Origin: Streptomyces sp. NBC_01224
GTDB taxonomy: Bacteria > Actinomycetota > Actinomycetes > Streptomycetales > Streptomycetaceae
Assembly (NCBI RefSeq): GCF_036002945.1
Contig: NZ_CP108530.1
Location: forward strand, 124,001-188,000
Reading direction: 5' to 3'
DNA: 64,000 nucleotides
Below the pieces are notes generated by a model that was not told the origin of the DNA, ran no database searches, and saw only the letters and a program-made list of their open reading frames with translations. The stretch's first letter is position 1; each line of letters begins with the position of its first letter. The position numbers and the translations under genes are program-made. Positions 52,243 through 63,200 of the stretch are shown piece by piece.

Positions 52243-54692
52243 GGCCGCTTCCCCTCGGCGGGCCGGTCGGCCCGGACGCTCGCGCTGAGCGGGAGGTCGT
52301 CCGAGGAGGAGCCGATGAGGACGCGGCGCTGGCCACCGGCGAGCTTCCAGCCGTCGGCCGACGTGTCCCAGTACTGGACGGCGCGTTCGGCGACGTGGAT
52401 GCGCACGCGGCGGGACTCCCCGGCCTTCAGCTCCACCTTCTGGTAACCGGCCAACGCCTTGTCCGCCTGGTCGAGTGAGAGCTTCGGGCTGGGGCCGAGG
52501 TAGACCTGGACCACGTCGCTGCCCGCCCTCTTGCCGGTGTTGCGCACCGTCACCTCGACGTCGAGGCCGTCGGCCGTGCGCTTCACCGCCTGCTTCTCGT
52601 AGGCGAACGACGTGTAGGACAGGCCGTGGCCGAACGGGAAGAGCGGCTCGACGCCCTCGTGGTCGTACCACCGGTACCCGGTGTAGATGCCTTCGGACTG
52701 CCGCACGACGCCGTCGACTCCGGGGTAGCGCTCGGGGTCGCCGCCGACCGGGGTCGCCTTCTCGGAGGCGGGGAAGGTCTGGCTGAGCCGGCCACCCGGT
52801 TCGGCGTCGCCGAACAGCAGGTCGGCGGTTGCCTCCGCCCCGGCCTGTCCGGGGTACCACATGTCGAGGACCGCCCGGGTCTTGTCGAGCCAGGGCATGG
52901 TGATGGACGACCCGGTGTTCAGCACGACGATCGTGCGGGGGTTGACGGCCGTGACGGCCTCGATCAGCTGGTCCTGACGGCCGGGCAGGGAAAGGGAGGT
53001 GCGGTCGCTGCCCTCGGCGCCGTCGTCGTAGGCGAAGACCACCGCGGTGGAGGCCTTGCGCGCGGTGGCGACGGCCTGGTCGATCGCGTCCTGGGCCTTG
53101 GCCGGGGTCACCCAGCGCAGGTCAAGGGTCATCGGCTTGCCGACGACCGCGCCGCCGCTGATCTTGATGGTGTGCGTGCCGGCGGTCAGCTTCAGCGGGA
53201 CGCTGGTGAGCTTGCCGAACACCTCGCCGACGCTGATCGGTGCGCCGTCGTCGATCTGGATGGCGCCGTTGCCGCCGGTGACGCGGGCCGCGATGCGGTA
53301 GAGCCCGTCCTTCGCCACCGTCAGCTTGCCGTCGTAGATGACGCCGCTTTCGGCGGGATCCAGGACCTTGCCCGAGGTGAAGTCGGGCTCCAGGGCGGAG
53401 GCCGGGATCGGCTCGCCCTCCAGGGTCTCGCCCTCGGCGTAGGAGACGTGCGCGTCGGCGCCGAGCTTCTTGGTGATGGTGTCCAGCGGCGGGGTGGCCA
53501 CGTCGGGGACGATGTAGGAGCTGCCGAGGCCCGTCACCTTGGGGTCCTTGGCCGACGGGCCGATCACCGCGACGTCGTCCGTCGTGGCCGGGTCGAGGGG
53601 CAGCGTCCGGTCCTCGTTGCGCAGCAGCACCGCGCCAGACTCTGCGACCTTCTCGGCCACCTTGGTGCCGCCCGCGACATCGCGCTCGGGCCGCGGCGCC
53701 GGGTTCTCGTCGAGGAGGCCGAAGCGCTCCATCTGTCCGACGATCCGGCTCACCGCGCGGTCGAGGACCGCCATGGGGACGGTGCCGTCCGTGACGGCCT
53801 TCTTGAGCGTGTCACCGAAGTACTTGCCGCCGGGGACCTCGCCGCCGGGCGGGATGGCGACGGTCGAGTCGATGCCCAGCTCCTGGTCGAGCCCCTTGGT
53901 GATGGCGTCCGTGCTCTGCGTGGCCATCCAGTCGGAGGTGACCCAGCCCTTGAAGTCCAGCTGCTCGCGGAGGATGTCGTTGAGCAAGTGCCCGTTGCCG
54001 CAGGCCGCTTCGCCGTTGACCTTGGGGTAGGCGCACATCACCGAGGCGGCACCGGCCTTGACCGCGGCCTCGAAGCCGGGGATCTCCGTCTCCTGCAGGG
54101 TGCGTTCGTCCACCTTGACGTCGACACCCATGCGGTTGTTCTCCTGGGTGTTGGAGGCGTAGTGCTTGACCGTCGCCATCAGGCCCTGGCTCTGGATGCC
54201 CCCGACCTCGGCGGCCGCCGTGCGTGCGGTGAGGAGCGGGTCCTCGCTGAACGTCTCGAAGTTCCGCCCTGCCTGCGGCACCCGGATGCTGTTCACCATC
54301 GGGGCGTAGATCACGTCAACGCCGAAGGCCCGGCCCTCGCGGCCCAGGACCTGTCCGTACTGCTTGGCGAGCCCGTCGTCGAAGGACGAGGCGAGGCTGA
54401 CGGGGGCGGGCATCGCGATCGACGGCCGGTGGATCGTTGCCCCCGCGGGCCCGTCGGTGGCACGCACCTGCGGAATGCCAAGGCGGGGTACGCCCGGCAG
54501 ATAGACCAGGGCCGTCGGGTCCGTGGTGGAGTAGTCCCAGTGCACGAACGAGAGTTTCTCGTCCAGCGTCATCTGCGCGACGAGTCGGTCGGTACCGCTT
54601 TCCATACGGCCGGGAGCCGCCGGCGCGGCCCCCAGGTTCAGCAGCGCCAGAACCGTCAGAAATACGGAGGGCACCCATATTCGTCTTTTCAT
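52239..54692 (-). CDS. Secreted GH3 macrolide beta-glucosidase (EryBI/OleR/DesR type)
   Basis: 817 residues. Signal peptide MKRRIWVPSVFLTVLALLNL ending near AAPAAPG. GH3 domain 1 with KHYASN near 177 and the nucleophile in GWVTSDWMAT (Asp near 255). Domain 2 is split by a PA14-like insert (about 430-550, LYRIAARV near 480). A fibronectin-like C-terminal domain contains FGHGLSYTSF near 695. DesR and OleR remove a protective glucose from exported macrolides, and EryBI is the erythromycin counterpart. The ATG at 54692 (GAGAGGGAA upstream) begins the signal peptide. No macrolide glucosyltransferase for the protective step is seen in the window. Confidence 0.92.
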   Translation of the reverse strand: MKRRIWVPSVFLTVLALLNLGAAPAAPGRMESGTDRLVAQMTLDEKLSFVHWDYSTTDPTALVYLPGVPRLGIPQVRATDGPAGATIHRPSIAMPAPVSLASSFDDGLAKQYGQVLGREGRAFGVDVIYAPMVNSIRVPQAGRNFETFSEDPLLTARTAAAEVGGIQSQGLMATVKHYASNTQENNRMGVDVKVDERTLQETEIPGFEAAVKAGAASVMCAYPKVNGEAACGNGHLLNDILREQLDFKGWVTSDWMATQSTDAITKGLDQELGIDSTVAIPPGGEVPGGKYFGDTLKKAVTDGTVPMAVLDRAVSRIVGQMERFGLLDENPAPRPERDVAGGTKVAEKVAESGAVLLRNEDRTLPLDPATTDDVAVIGPSAKDPKVTGLGSSYIVPDVATPPLDTITKKLGADAHVSYAEGETLEGEPIPASALEPDFTSGKVLDPAESGVIYDGKLTVAKDGLYRIAARVTGGNGAIQIDDGAPISVGEVFGKLTSVPLKLTAGTHTIKISGGAVVGKPMTLDLRWVTPAKAQDAIDQAVATARKASTAVVFAYDDGAEGSDRTSLSLPGRQDQLIEAVTAVNPRTIVVLNTGSSITMPWLDKTRAVLDMWYPGQAGAEATADLLFGDAEPGGRLSQTFPASEKATPVGGDPERYPGVDGVVRQSEGIYTGYRWYDHEGVEPLFPFGHGLSYTSFAYEKQAVKRTADGLDVEVTVRNTGKRAGSDVVQVYLGPSPKLSLDQADKALAGYQKVELKAGESRRVRIHVAERAVQYWDTSADGWKLAGGQRRVLIGSSSDDLPLSASVRADRPAEGKRP

Positions 54693-54869
54693 TTCCCTCT
54701 CCCCGTCATGTGGTGTCTCCGTATCCATAAAGTTGCGACGGCGGCGACGCTAGCGAGATCGCCGTGCGCCCCACAAGAAGCCTCGTCCCCAACTCAAGTC
54801 CTGCACTAGCGAGTTACTAATCCGCGGTGAGGTCCGGGTATTTCGGGCGCGGCCTTTTGTGCCCGGCTC

Positions 54870-56138
54870 TTACGCCCTGCGCGCCGCGGTCATCCTCTCC
54901 AGCACACGGACGACTTCCGTCGGCGCGGGCTCGGACAGGATCTCGTCCCGTACTTTCGCGGCGCCCTCACGGAATGCGGGGTCCTCCAGGACGCGGATGA
55001 CGCTTTCCCTGAATCGGTCGACCGTCAGTTCCCCGACAGGCAACGACACTGCCATGCCCGCTTCGGCGGCCATCCGGCCCCGTTCGTCCGTGTCCCATCC
55101 ATGGGGCAGCAGCACCTGGGGCACGCCGTGCACCGCCGCGGTGTGCCAGGTGCCGGGACCGCCGTGGTGGGCGATCGCGTCGCAGGTGGGCAGCAGGGCG
55201 TGCATCGGCACGAAGTCGACGGTGCGGACGTTGTCCGGGACGCGCGCGACCGATTCCAGCTGGTGGGCGTCGAGCGTGGCGACGAACTCGGCGTCGATGT
55301 CGGCGACGGCCTCCAGCATCTCGTCGGTGGCGATGGCCTCCACCCCGCTGTCGCGGCCCCCGACGCCGAGCGTGAGGCACACCCGGCGCCTGGACGGCGG
55401 CTTCTGCAGCCAGTCCGGTACGACGGCGGGGCCGTTGTAGTCGACGTAGCGCATGCCCACGGTCGGCAGGCCCAGGTCGAGGCGCATGCTGGGCGGGACG
55501 GGGTCGATGGTCCACTGGCCGACGGCCATCTCCTCGTCGAAACCCGGCTCGGGCCGCACCCCGTGGCGGTCCAGGGTCCATTCGATCCACTCCGCGAAGG
55601 GGTCCTCGCGGTGCTCGGGCTCCTGCCGGCCGAGCAGGTCCAGAAAGGCGCGGCGGGATTTCGTGGTGATGTCCGGGCCCCACAGCAGCCGGGCGTGGGC
55701 CGCGCCGGTCACCTTGGCCGCGATCGGGGCGGCAAAGGTCAGCGGTTCCCATATCAGCAGGTCCGGCTGCCAGGTGCGGCAGAAGTCGACCATCCCGTCG
55801 ATCAGTGAGTCGGGGGTCATCAGCGCGAAGAGGTTGGGCGTCAGGGCGGTCTGCATGCCCAGCAGGTGGTCCCAGCCCGCGTTCGCCAGAGTGCCGTCGG
55901 CGAAGTCCAGGGACCGCACGTACTTGATCATGTCTTCGCCGACCGCGCTCATGTGCCCGACGAGGTCCACGTCCTGGCCCACGGGCACCGCTGTCAGCCC
56001 GGCGGCGGTGGTGATCTCGGTCAGCCCCGGTGATCCGACGACCCGTACCTCGTGTCCGGCGGCGCGACAGGCCCAGGCGAGCGGAACGAGCGGGTAGAAG
56101 TGGGTCTTGCTCGTCATAGCGGAGAAGACGATTCTCAT
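54870..56138 (-). CDS. Macrolide glycosyltransferase, activator-dependent (EryCIII/DesVII type)
   Basis: 422 residues of the GT-B, GT1 family. The N-terminus MRIVFSAMTSKTHFYPLVPLAWAC is typical of macrolide glycosyltransferases. The nucleotide-sugar site is HHGGPGTWHTAAVHGVPQ near residue 315, followed by LPHGWDTDERGRMAAEAG. It is paired with the heme-less P450-like gene immediately upstream, as in EryCIII/EryCII and DesVII/DesVIII, so it needs that partner for activity. By analogy with EryCIII it should glycosylate the C-5 hydroxyl; in lankamycin that sugar is D-chalcose. The C-3 arcanose transferase would be elsewhere in the cluster. Confidence 0.9.
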   Translation of the reverse strand: MRIVFSAMTSKTHFYPLVPLAWACRAAGHEVRVVGSPGLTEITTAAGLTAVPVGQDVDLVGHMSAVGEDMIKYVRSLDFADGTLANAGWDHLLGMQTALTPNLFALMTPDSLIDGMVDFCRTWQPDLLIWEPLTFAAPIAAKVTGAAHARLLWGPDITTKSRRAFLDLLGRQEPEHREDPFAEWIEWTLDRHGVRPEPGFDEEMAVGQWTIDPVPPSMRLDLGLPTVGMRYVDYNGPAVVPDWLQKPPSRRRVCLTLGVGGRDSGVEAIATDEMLEAVADIDAEFVATLDAHQLESVARVPDNVRTVDFVPMHALLPTCDAIAHHGGPGTWHTAAVHGVPQVLLPHGWDTDERGRMAAEAGMAVSLPVGELTVDRFRESVIRVLEDPAFREGAAKVRDEILSEPAPTEVVRVLERMTAARRA

Positions 56139-56147
56139 CGGAAGTCC

Positions 56148-57233
56148 TTAGATCTCGACCGGGCACCGGCTGATGCCCCGCAGTACGGGCGAACGGCGGC
56201 GGTGGACCACAGGGCCCGTCAGTGCCGTGCCGGGCAGCACATCGGCGAGGGCGCGCAGGGCCGCGGCCGCGTGCCGGGCGGCGAACTCGTCCAGTCCGTC
56301 GGGGTGGCCCAGGCCCGAGGTCAGGGCCGGGGGTGCGGCCGCGCGGTCCACGTCGAACCGGTCGGGGTCGGCGAACACCTGGGGGTCGCGGTTGGCCGCC
56401 GCGACAGCCACCACCACCTCATCGCCCTCCGCGACCGCCATCCCCCCGACCGTCTGTCCGGCGGTGGCGTGGCGGACTTCGAGATGGATGGGGGGCGCGG
56501 TGCGCAGCGTCTCGGCCACGATGCGGTCCGCCAGGTCCGGGTCGTCGGCGAGGCGGCCGGCCAGTCCCGGGGTGCGGAGGGTGGCGAGCACGGCGTTGGT
56601 CACCGTGTTGGCCGCCATCTCGCAGCCGGCGGCCGCCCAGACGCCCTCGGCGCCCGCCTGTTGACGCACGTCGGCCAGCGCGGCCACGGTCCGTTCGGTC
56701 ACGGCCAGCGGCTGCGGGGTAAGCCGGGCGTCCAATGCCGGGGCGCTGGAGCGCAGCAGGGCGGCGACGCGCCGCGCGTCCTCGCCGGTCAGGCCGAGGC
56801 GCGCGGTGACGCCGCGGGCCGGTGTCTCGCGCGCCAGGTCCCGCAGCAGATCGAAGCGCGCCCCCGCCTCCGCCGCCACCTGCCGGTGCTCCAGGACCAG
56901 TTCGTCGACTGCCGCGGGCGGCGACCCCGCGGCCGGCCGCGCGTCCAGGAAGGGCCGCGCCCAGTCCGCGGCCGCCTCGCCCGCGGCCCGGGTGAACCCC
57001 GGGCCGCGCAGTACCTGAGCGGCGGCGGCGTACCGGGTGACGACCCAGGCCCCGCAGCGGCTGCGGAAAAGCCCGTCGGAGGCCGAACGGATCTGCTCGT
57101 ACCAGCGGCCCGGTGTGTCGTCCTGCCCGCACAGGAGCATCGCGTACGGGTCGCCGTTCACGCCGAAGGCCCAGTACCAGCCGCGGGCCATCTGGAGCCG
57201 GCTGCCGAGCCGGCTTCGGTCTGTGGTTGTCAT
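56148..57233 (-). CDS. Heme-less P450-like glycosyltransferase activator (EryCII/DesVIII type)
   Basis: 361 residues with P450 architecture but without the heme ligand. Where FGxGxHxCxG is expected the sequence reads LTSGLGHPDGLDEFAARHA, with no Cys. ETLRTAP keeps the ExxR helix, and AGCEMAANTV stands where the oxygen-binding I-helix would be. EryCII, DesVIII and TylM3 share these losses and act as partners that stabilise and activate the neighbouring glycosyltransferase. The ATG at 57233 overlaps the stop of the upstream PKS gene, and the glycosyltransferase starts 9 bases after its stop, giving a coupled PKS-activator-transferase order. Confidence 0.92.
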   Translation of the reverse strand: MTTTDRSRLGSRLQMARGWYWAFGVNGDPYAMLLCGQDDTPGRWYEQIRSASDGLFRSRCGAWVVTRYAAAAQVLRGPGFTRAAGEAAADWARPFLDARPAAGSPPAAVDELVLEHRQVAAEAGARFDLLRDLARETPARGVTARLGLTGEDARRVAALLRSSAPALDARLTPQPLAVTERTVAALADVRQQAGAEGVWAAAGCEMAANTVTNAVLATLRTPGLAGRLADDPDLADRIVAETLRTAPPIHLEVRHATAGQTVGGMAVAEGDEVVVAVAAANRDPQVFADPDRFDVDRAAAPPALTSGLGHPDGLDEFAARHAAAALRALADVLPGTALTGPVVHRRRSPVLRGISRCPVEI

Positions 57234-60200
57234 GCCAGGTTCCCTGTCCATGTGTGGATGCGGTCGGCGACGGCCCCGGCGTGCTCCTGCACCATCGAGA
57301 AGTGGTTGCCGGGCACGTCCGCGCAGTCGTGCGGGAACGGCCACGTGGACTGCCAGGTCTCGTCCTCGGGCCACTGCCCCAGCGCCTCGGTGGCGCGGAC
57401 GAGCAGCGTCGGTACGCCGAGGTCCCGCGGCCGCCAGACGCGGGTGAAGCGGTGGTACGCACCCAGCGCGGTGAGCCGGGTGTCGTCCACCCGCACTCCT
57501 TCGCGGCCGAACATCGTGTCGGTCAGCTCGGTGAGCCAGCCGTGCACCGCCTGCTGGCGTCCGGGCGGATAGACGTCGATCAGGGCGATGCCCTGCGGCG
57601 GGCGGCCCCGGTCGGCGAGTTCGGCGCCCAGGGCGTACGCCATCAGAGCGCCCGCAGAGTGGCCGACGAGCACGAACGGGCCGTCCGCCGATTTCAGGAC
57701 GGCGTCCGCCTGGACGCCGAGGACCGCCGCCATCGACGCGGGCAACTGCTCGCCCGGCTCGTAGCCCGGCTGCGGCAGCGCGCACACCGGCAGCCTGCCC
57801 TTGAGGGCGGCGGCGATCCGGAGGAATTCGTGCGGTCCCGCCACGGGTGCCGTACCGGCACAGCAGATCACCCGGAGCTGTCCCGGACCGGCCGCCAGGT
57901 CCACGAGGTCGACCGGGGCGGCCAGGTCCTCGGGAGCCTCGAACCGGTCCCGGTGGCCGGCCAGTTCACCGAGCAGCTCCAGGTAGGAGTCCAAGCGTCC
58001 TTCCTGTACGGACCGCTCGTAGAGGGTGCGCAGCATGCCGCCGTCGGCGGTGGCCGGGGCCTGCGGTGTTCCGGACGTGAGCAGGGGCCGCAGGTGGGCC
58101 GCGACGTCGGTGACGGAGGGGTGGTCGAACACCAGGGTGGTGGGCAGAGCCAGACCGGTGGCCTCCTGGAGCCGGTTACGCAGCCCCACCGCCGTCAGGG
58201 AGTCGAACCCCAGCTCGGTGAAGAGCTGGTGGGGTTCCACCGCCTCCGGGTCCGGGTGGCCGAGCACGGCCGCCACCTGTGCGCGGACCCACGTGGCGAG
58301 CGTCGCCTCGGCCTCGTCGGCGGGCAGGCCGGACAGCCGTTCTTTCCAGGTGGGGCCGTGTCCGGGCCCGTCCTCTGCGTACGCGGCGGGCGCCTGCCGG
58401 ACGGCGTCGGGCAGGTCCTCGATGAGCGGGCGCGGGCGGGCGGCGGTGAAACCGACGGCGAACCGGTTCCAGTCGACGTCCGCGATCGATATGCAGATGT
58501 CCCGCTGGTCCAGGGCCTGTTGGAGGGCCCGGACCGCCTTGTCGGGCGCCATCGGGCGCAGCCCGCGGCGGATCAGCCCGGGCAGGTCGGCGTCGGCCAT
58601 GCCGCCGTCCGCCCAGGCCCCCCAGGCGATGCTGGTGGCGGCCTTCCCCCGGGCCCGCCGCCGGTGCGCGAGGGCGTCGAGGTGGGCGTTGCCCGCGGCG
58701 TAGGCGCCGAGCAGGCCGCTGCCCCAGACCCCCGCGTTGGAGGAGAAGAGCACGAACGTCTCGGCGTCCGGGCAGAGTTCGTCCAGGAGCCGGGCGCCGA
58801 CTGTCTTCGCCCGGGTCACGCGCGCCAACTCCTCCGGGTCGAGGTCGGCAACCGCCCGGCCGTCGGGGACGCCGGCCAGGTGCATCACCGTCCCGATCCG
58901 CTCCCCCTGGCGCTCCAGTCCCTCGATCAGTTCCGTCAGCCGGCCGCGGTCGGTGACGTCGCAGGCCGCGAAGGTCACCCGGGCGCCCAGGGCGGTCAGT
59001 TCCGCCTCGAGCTCCGCGCTGTGCGGTGCCTGTCCGCCCGACCTGCCGACCAGCACCAGGTGGTCGGTCCCGGTGCCGGCGAGGTGCCGGGCGACGTGCC
59101 CGCCGAGGGTGCCGGTGCCGCCCGTGACCAGCGCCGTGCCGGTGGCCCGCCACGGGGTCGCGCCGGGCGCGAGGGGGGCTCTGACGAGGCGCCGGACGTG
59201 GCAGCCGGTCTCGCGCAGCGCGATCTGGTCCTCGTCGCCCGCGTCCGCGAGGCAGGCGGTGAGCCGGTGCAGTACGGGCTCGGTGAGCTGCTCGGGCAGG
59301 TCGAGCAGGCCGCCCCAGCGCTCGGGGGCCTCCAGGCCCATCACCCGTCCGATCCCCCAGACCATGGCGTGCGCCGGGTCGGCCGGTTCGGCCTCGTCGA
59401 CCGCCACGGCCCCGCGCGTCACCAGCCACAGGGGCGCGCCGACATCCGCGTCGCCGAGCGCCTGGTGGAGGGCGAGGGTGGCAGTGACGGCCCGCAGGTC
59501 GTCGTCCTCCTCCGCCTCCAGGGCGAGCAGCGAGATCACCGCTGTGATCTGCGGCGCCGACTCCCGCAACTCCTGTGTGAGTCCGGCCCGTTGGGCCGCC
59601 ACGGCGTCGGTCGTGAGTCGCAGCACCGTGCCGCCGGCCTCCTCGACGGCCCGGACCACGGTGTCCTGCCGCGGGTCGGTGCCGGAGCCGACGACCAGGT
59701 ACCGGCCGGTGAGCGGGGCCGCGGCCGGGGAGAAGGGCCGCCACTCGACGCGGTGGCGCCAGTCGGCCACCCGGTCGGGTATCTCGGGCGCCAGCCAGTA
59801 ACGCTTGTGCTCGAAGGGGTAGTTGGGCAGCGGCACGGGTGCACGGTCCGGGAAGACAGCAGCCCAGTCGACGGGCACCCCGCCCGCGTGGGCGCGGCCG
59901 AGTTCGCGCACGAAGTGCCGGCTCCCCGCGTCCCGGTGGAGGCTGCCCAGGACCAGCGCCCCGCTCCCGGAGCGCTCGGCGGTCTCCTGGACGCTGGTGG
60001 TGAGCACCGGATGCGGGCTCACCTCGACGAAGGTGTCGTAGCCGTCGGCGAGGGCGGCGTCGATCGCCTCCTCGAAGCGGACCGGGGAGCGGAGGTTGTC
60101 GTACCAGTACGCGGCGTCCATGACGCCGGTGTCGCAGCGTGCGCCGCGCAGCGTGGAGTAGAGCGGCGTCCCGGACGGCCGCGCGGTCACGCCGGCCAGG

Positions 60201-63200
60201 TCGGTGAGGACGCGCTCGCGGACCCGCTCCATGTGGGGCGTGTGCGAGGCGTAGTCGACGGGGATGCGCCGGGCGCGGATGCCGTCGGCGGCGCAGCGCT
60301 CCTCGAACGCGGTCAGCGCTTCGGGGTCACCGGCCACCACGACCGAGGCCGGGGAGTTTACCGCGGCGACGCTGATGCGCTCGGGCCAGTCGGCGATCAG
60401 TTCCCGCGCTCGGTCCTCGGACAGCGAGACAAAGGTCATGGCGCCGTGGCCGCGCAGGTCGGCCAGAGCGCGGGCGCGCAGGGCCACCACCCGCGCCGCG
60501 TCCCGCAACGACAACGCCCCCGCGACACAGGCCGCCGCGATCTCCCCCTGGGAGTGCCCCACCACCGCATCCGGCTCCACACCACACGCCCGCCACAACC
60601 GCGCCAACGACACCATCACCGCGAACAACACCGGCTGCACCACATCGACCCGCTCCAAGGACGGCGCACCCTCGACACCACGGACCACATCCACCACCGA
60701 GAAACCCCCCACCTCCGCCAGCGCCGCGTCACACTCCCCCAACGCCTCGGCGAAGACCGGCACCTCCAACAGCCCACGCCCCATCCCCACCCACTGCGAA
60801 CCCTGACCCGGAAACACCCACACCACACGACGCCCCCCACCACCCACACCGGTGAGGAGGTCGGGGGCCGGCAGCCCTTCCTGGAGTCGTTCCAGGAGGT
60901 CCTGTGCCCTCTCGTGGCCCTCGGCCAGGACGACGGCGCGCCGCTCGTGGTGAGTGCGGCCGGTGGCGAGGGAGCGGCCGACGTCCGCCAACTCGTCCGC
61001 GCCCGTCAACACGGTGGTCAGTCGGCCTGCTTGGGCGGCCAGGGCGGTGTCCGTACGCGCGGACAGCACCAGCGGCACCACACCCGCCGCCTCCAGCACA
61101 CCCACCGAGCCCGCCTCGCGGCGAACCGGCGCCCGGGGCGGCTCCTCCACGATCACATGCGCGTTCGTCCCGCTCACACCGAACGCCGACACCCCCGCAC
61201 GCCGCCGACGACCCGCCACCACCGGCCACGCCCGCGCCTGGCGCAACACCTCCACACCACCCGCAGACCACTCCACATGCGACGACGGCTCCTGCGCATG
61301 CAACGACGCCGGAAGCGCCCCATGCCGCAACGCCAGCACCATCTTGATCACACCGGCCACCCCCGCAGCCGCCTGCGCATGCCCAATGTTCGACTTCAAC
61401 GACCCCAACCACAAAGGCCGTTGATGATCCCGATCCCTCCCATACGTGGCCAGCAGCGCCTGCGCCTCGATCGGATCCCCCAGCACCGTCCCCGTCCCAT
61501 GCCCCTCCACCACATCCACATCCGCCGGGGACAACCCCGCACTCGTCAACGCCCCACGAATCACGCGCCGCTGGGCCGGACCACTGGGCGCGGACAGACC
61601 ATTACTCGCCCCGTCCTGATTCACCGCACTCCCCCGCACCACCGCAAGCACCTGATGCCCGTTGCGCCGCGCGTCCGACAACCGCTCCAGCACCACCAGA
61701 CCCACGCCCTCGGCGAAGCCGAAGCCGTCCGCCTGCTCGGAGTAGGCCTTGCAGCGTCCGTCGGCGGCCAGCGCGCCCTGTGTGGCGAACTCCGTGAACA
61801 CCTCGGGGCCCGCCATCACCGACACCCCGCCGGCCACCGCCAGCGACGCCTCACCGTCCCGCAACGACCTCGCCGCCAGATGCAACGCCACCAACGACGA
61901 CGAACACGCCGTGTCCACCGTCAACGCCGGGCCTTCGAGCCCCAGCACATACGCCACCCGCCCCGAAGTGACGGCGGGTGAGCCGCCGGTGAGGAGGTAG
62001 CCCTCGCTGCCTTCGGGGAGCTCGACCCCGTGGCCGTAGCCCTGGTAGGCGGCGCCCAGGAAGATGCCGGTGGCGCTGCCGCGCAGCGAGCGCGGGTCGA
62101 TGCCGGAGTTCTCCATCGCCTCCCAGGTGACCTCGAGCACCTGGCGCTGCTGCGGGTCCATCGCCAGCGCCTCACGCGGCGAGATCCCGAAGAACGCCGG
62201 GTCGAAGTCCCCCGCGGCATCGAGAAAGCTGCCGTAGCGGGGGCCTGCCGTGCCGTCGGCGGCTGCGTCCGTGAGGCGGTCGAGGTCCCAGCCCCGGTCG
62301 GTGGGAAGCTCCGAGACGGCGTCGCCGCCTGCGGAGATGAACTCCCACAGGCCCTCAGGGGAGTTGACCCCGCCGGGGAACCGGCAGGCCATCCCCACGA
62401 CGACCACCGGGTCGTCCTCGTCCCCCACGGAACCGGCAGCGGCACCGGCAGCGGGCCGCGGGTCCGGCTCGTCGGCCGGGAACTGCTCGGAGCCGAACAG
62501 CCGATCGAGCAGGTAGTCGGCGAGAGCGGTGGCGTTGGGCCGGTCGAAGACGAGGGTGGACGCCTCGCGCAGGCCGGTCGCCGCGGTCAGCCGGTTGCGC
62601 AGCTGCACCGCGGTCATCGAGTCGAACCCGGCGTCCCTGAAGGCCCGGTCCGGGTCGACGGCTTTGGCGTCCGTATGCCCGAGCACCGCGGCCGCCTCGC
62701 CCCGCACCAGGTGCAGCAGGTGGCCCCGGCGCTCCTTGGCCGACAGCGGCAGCAGCTTCTCGTGCAGCCGGGAGCGGCCCTGGCGCGCTTCCTCCGTCGG
62801 CTCCCCCGCCGAGGGCGCGGCGGGTGCGAGCTCGTCGAACAGCGGGCGGTGCCGTGCGGCGCCCATGAGGTCGAGGAACGCGGGCCGGTCGAGATCGGCG
62901 ACGGAGACACAGACCTCGTCACGCTCCAGGCACGTGTCCAGTTCGGCGAGGGCCTGCTCGGGCGGCATCGGCCGTACGCCCTGGCGGTGCAGGAAGTCCT
63001 GGCCCGCCGCACCGGCCATGCCGGGTCCGTCCCACAGCCCCCACGCGACGGACACCGCGGGCAGCCCACGGTGACGACGCCGCTGCGCGAAGCCGTCCAG
63101 GAAGGCGTTGGCCGCCGCGTAGGCGCCCGCCCGGGCCGCGCCCCACACTCCGGCGTTCGACGAGAACAGGACGAACTCGGCTGCGTCCTGGCAGAGTTCG

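Noticed and set aside
54745..54815. Repeated CTAGCGAG word upstream of the glucosidase as an operator
   Set aside because: Only 8 bases, no dyad symmetry and no known consensus; too weak to annotate.
57113..61981. A 1622-codon open frame on the plus strand opposite the macrolide PKS
   Set aside because: High-GC shadow of the PKS gene: Arg/Pro/Gly/His-rich, no domain motifs, while the minus strand shows complete KS, AT, KR, ACP and TE signatures.
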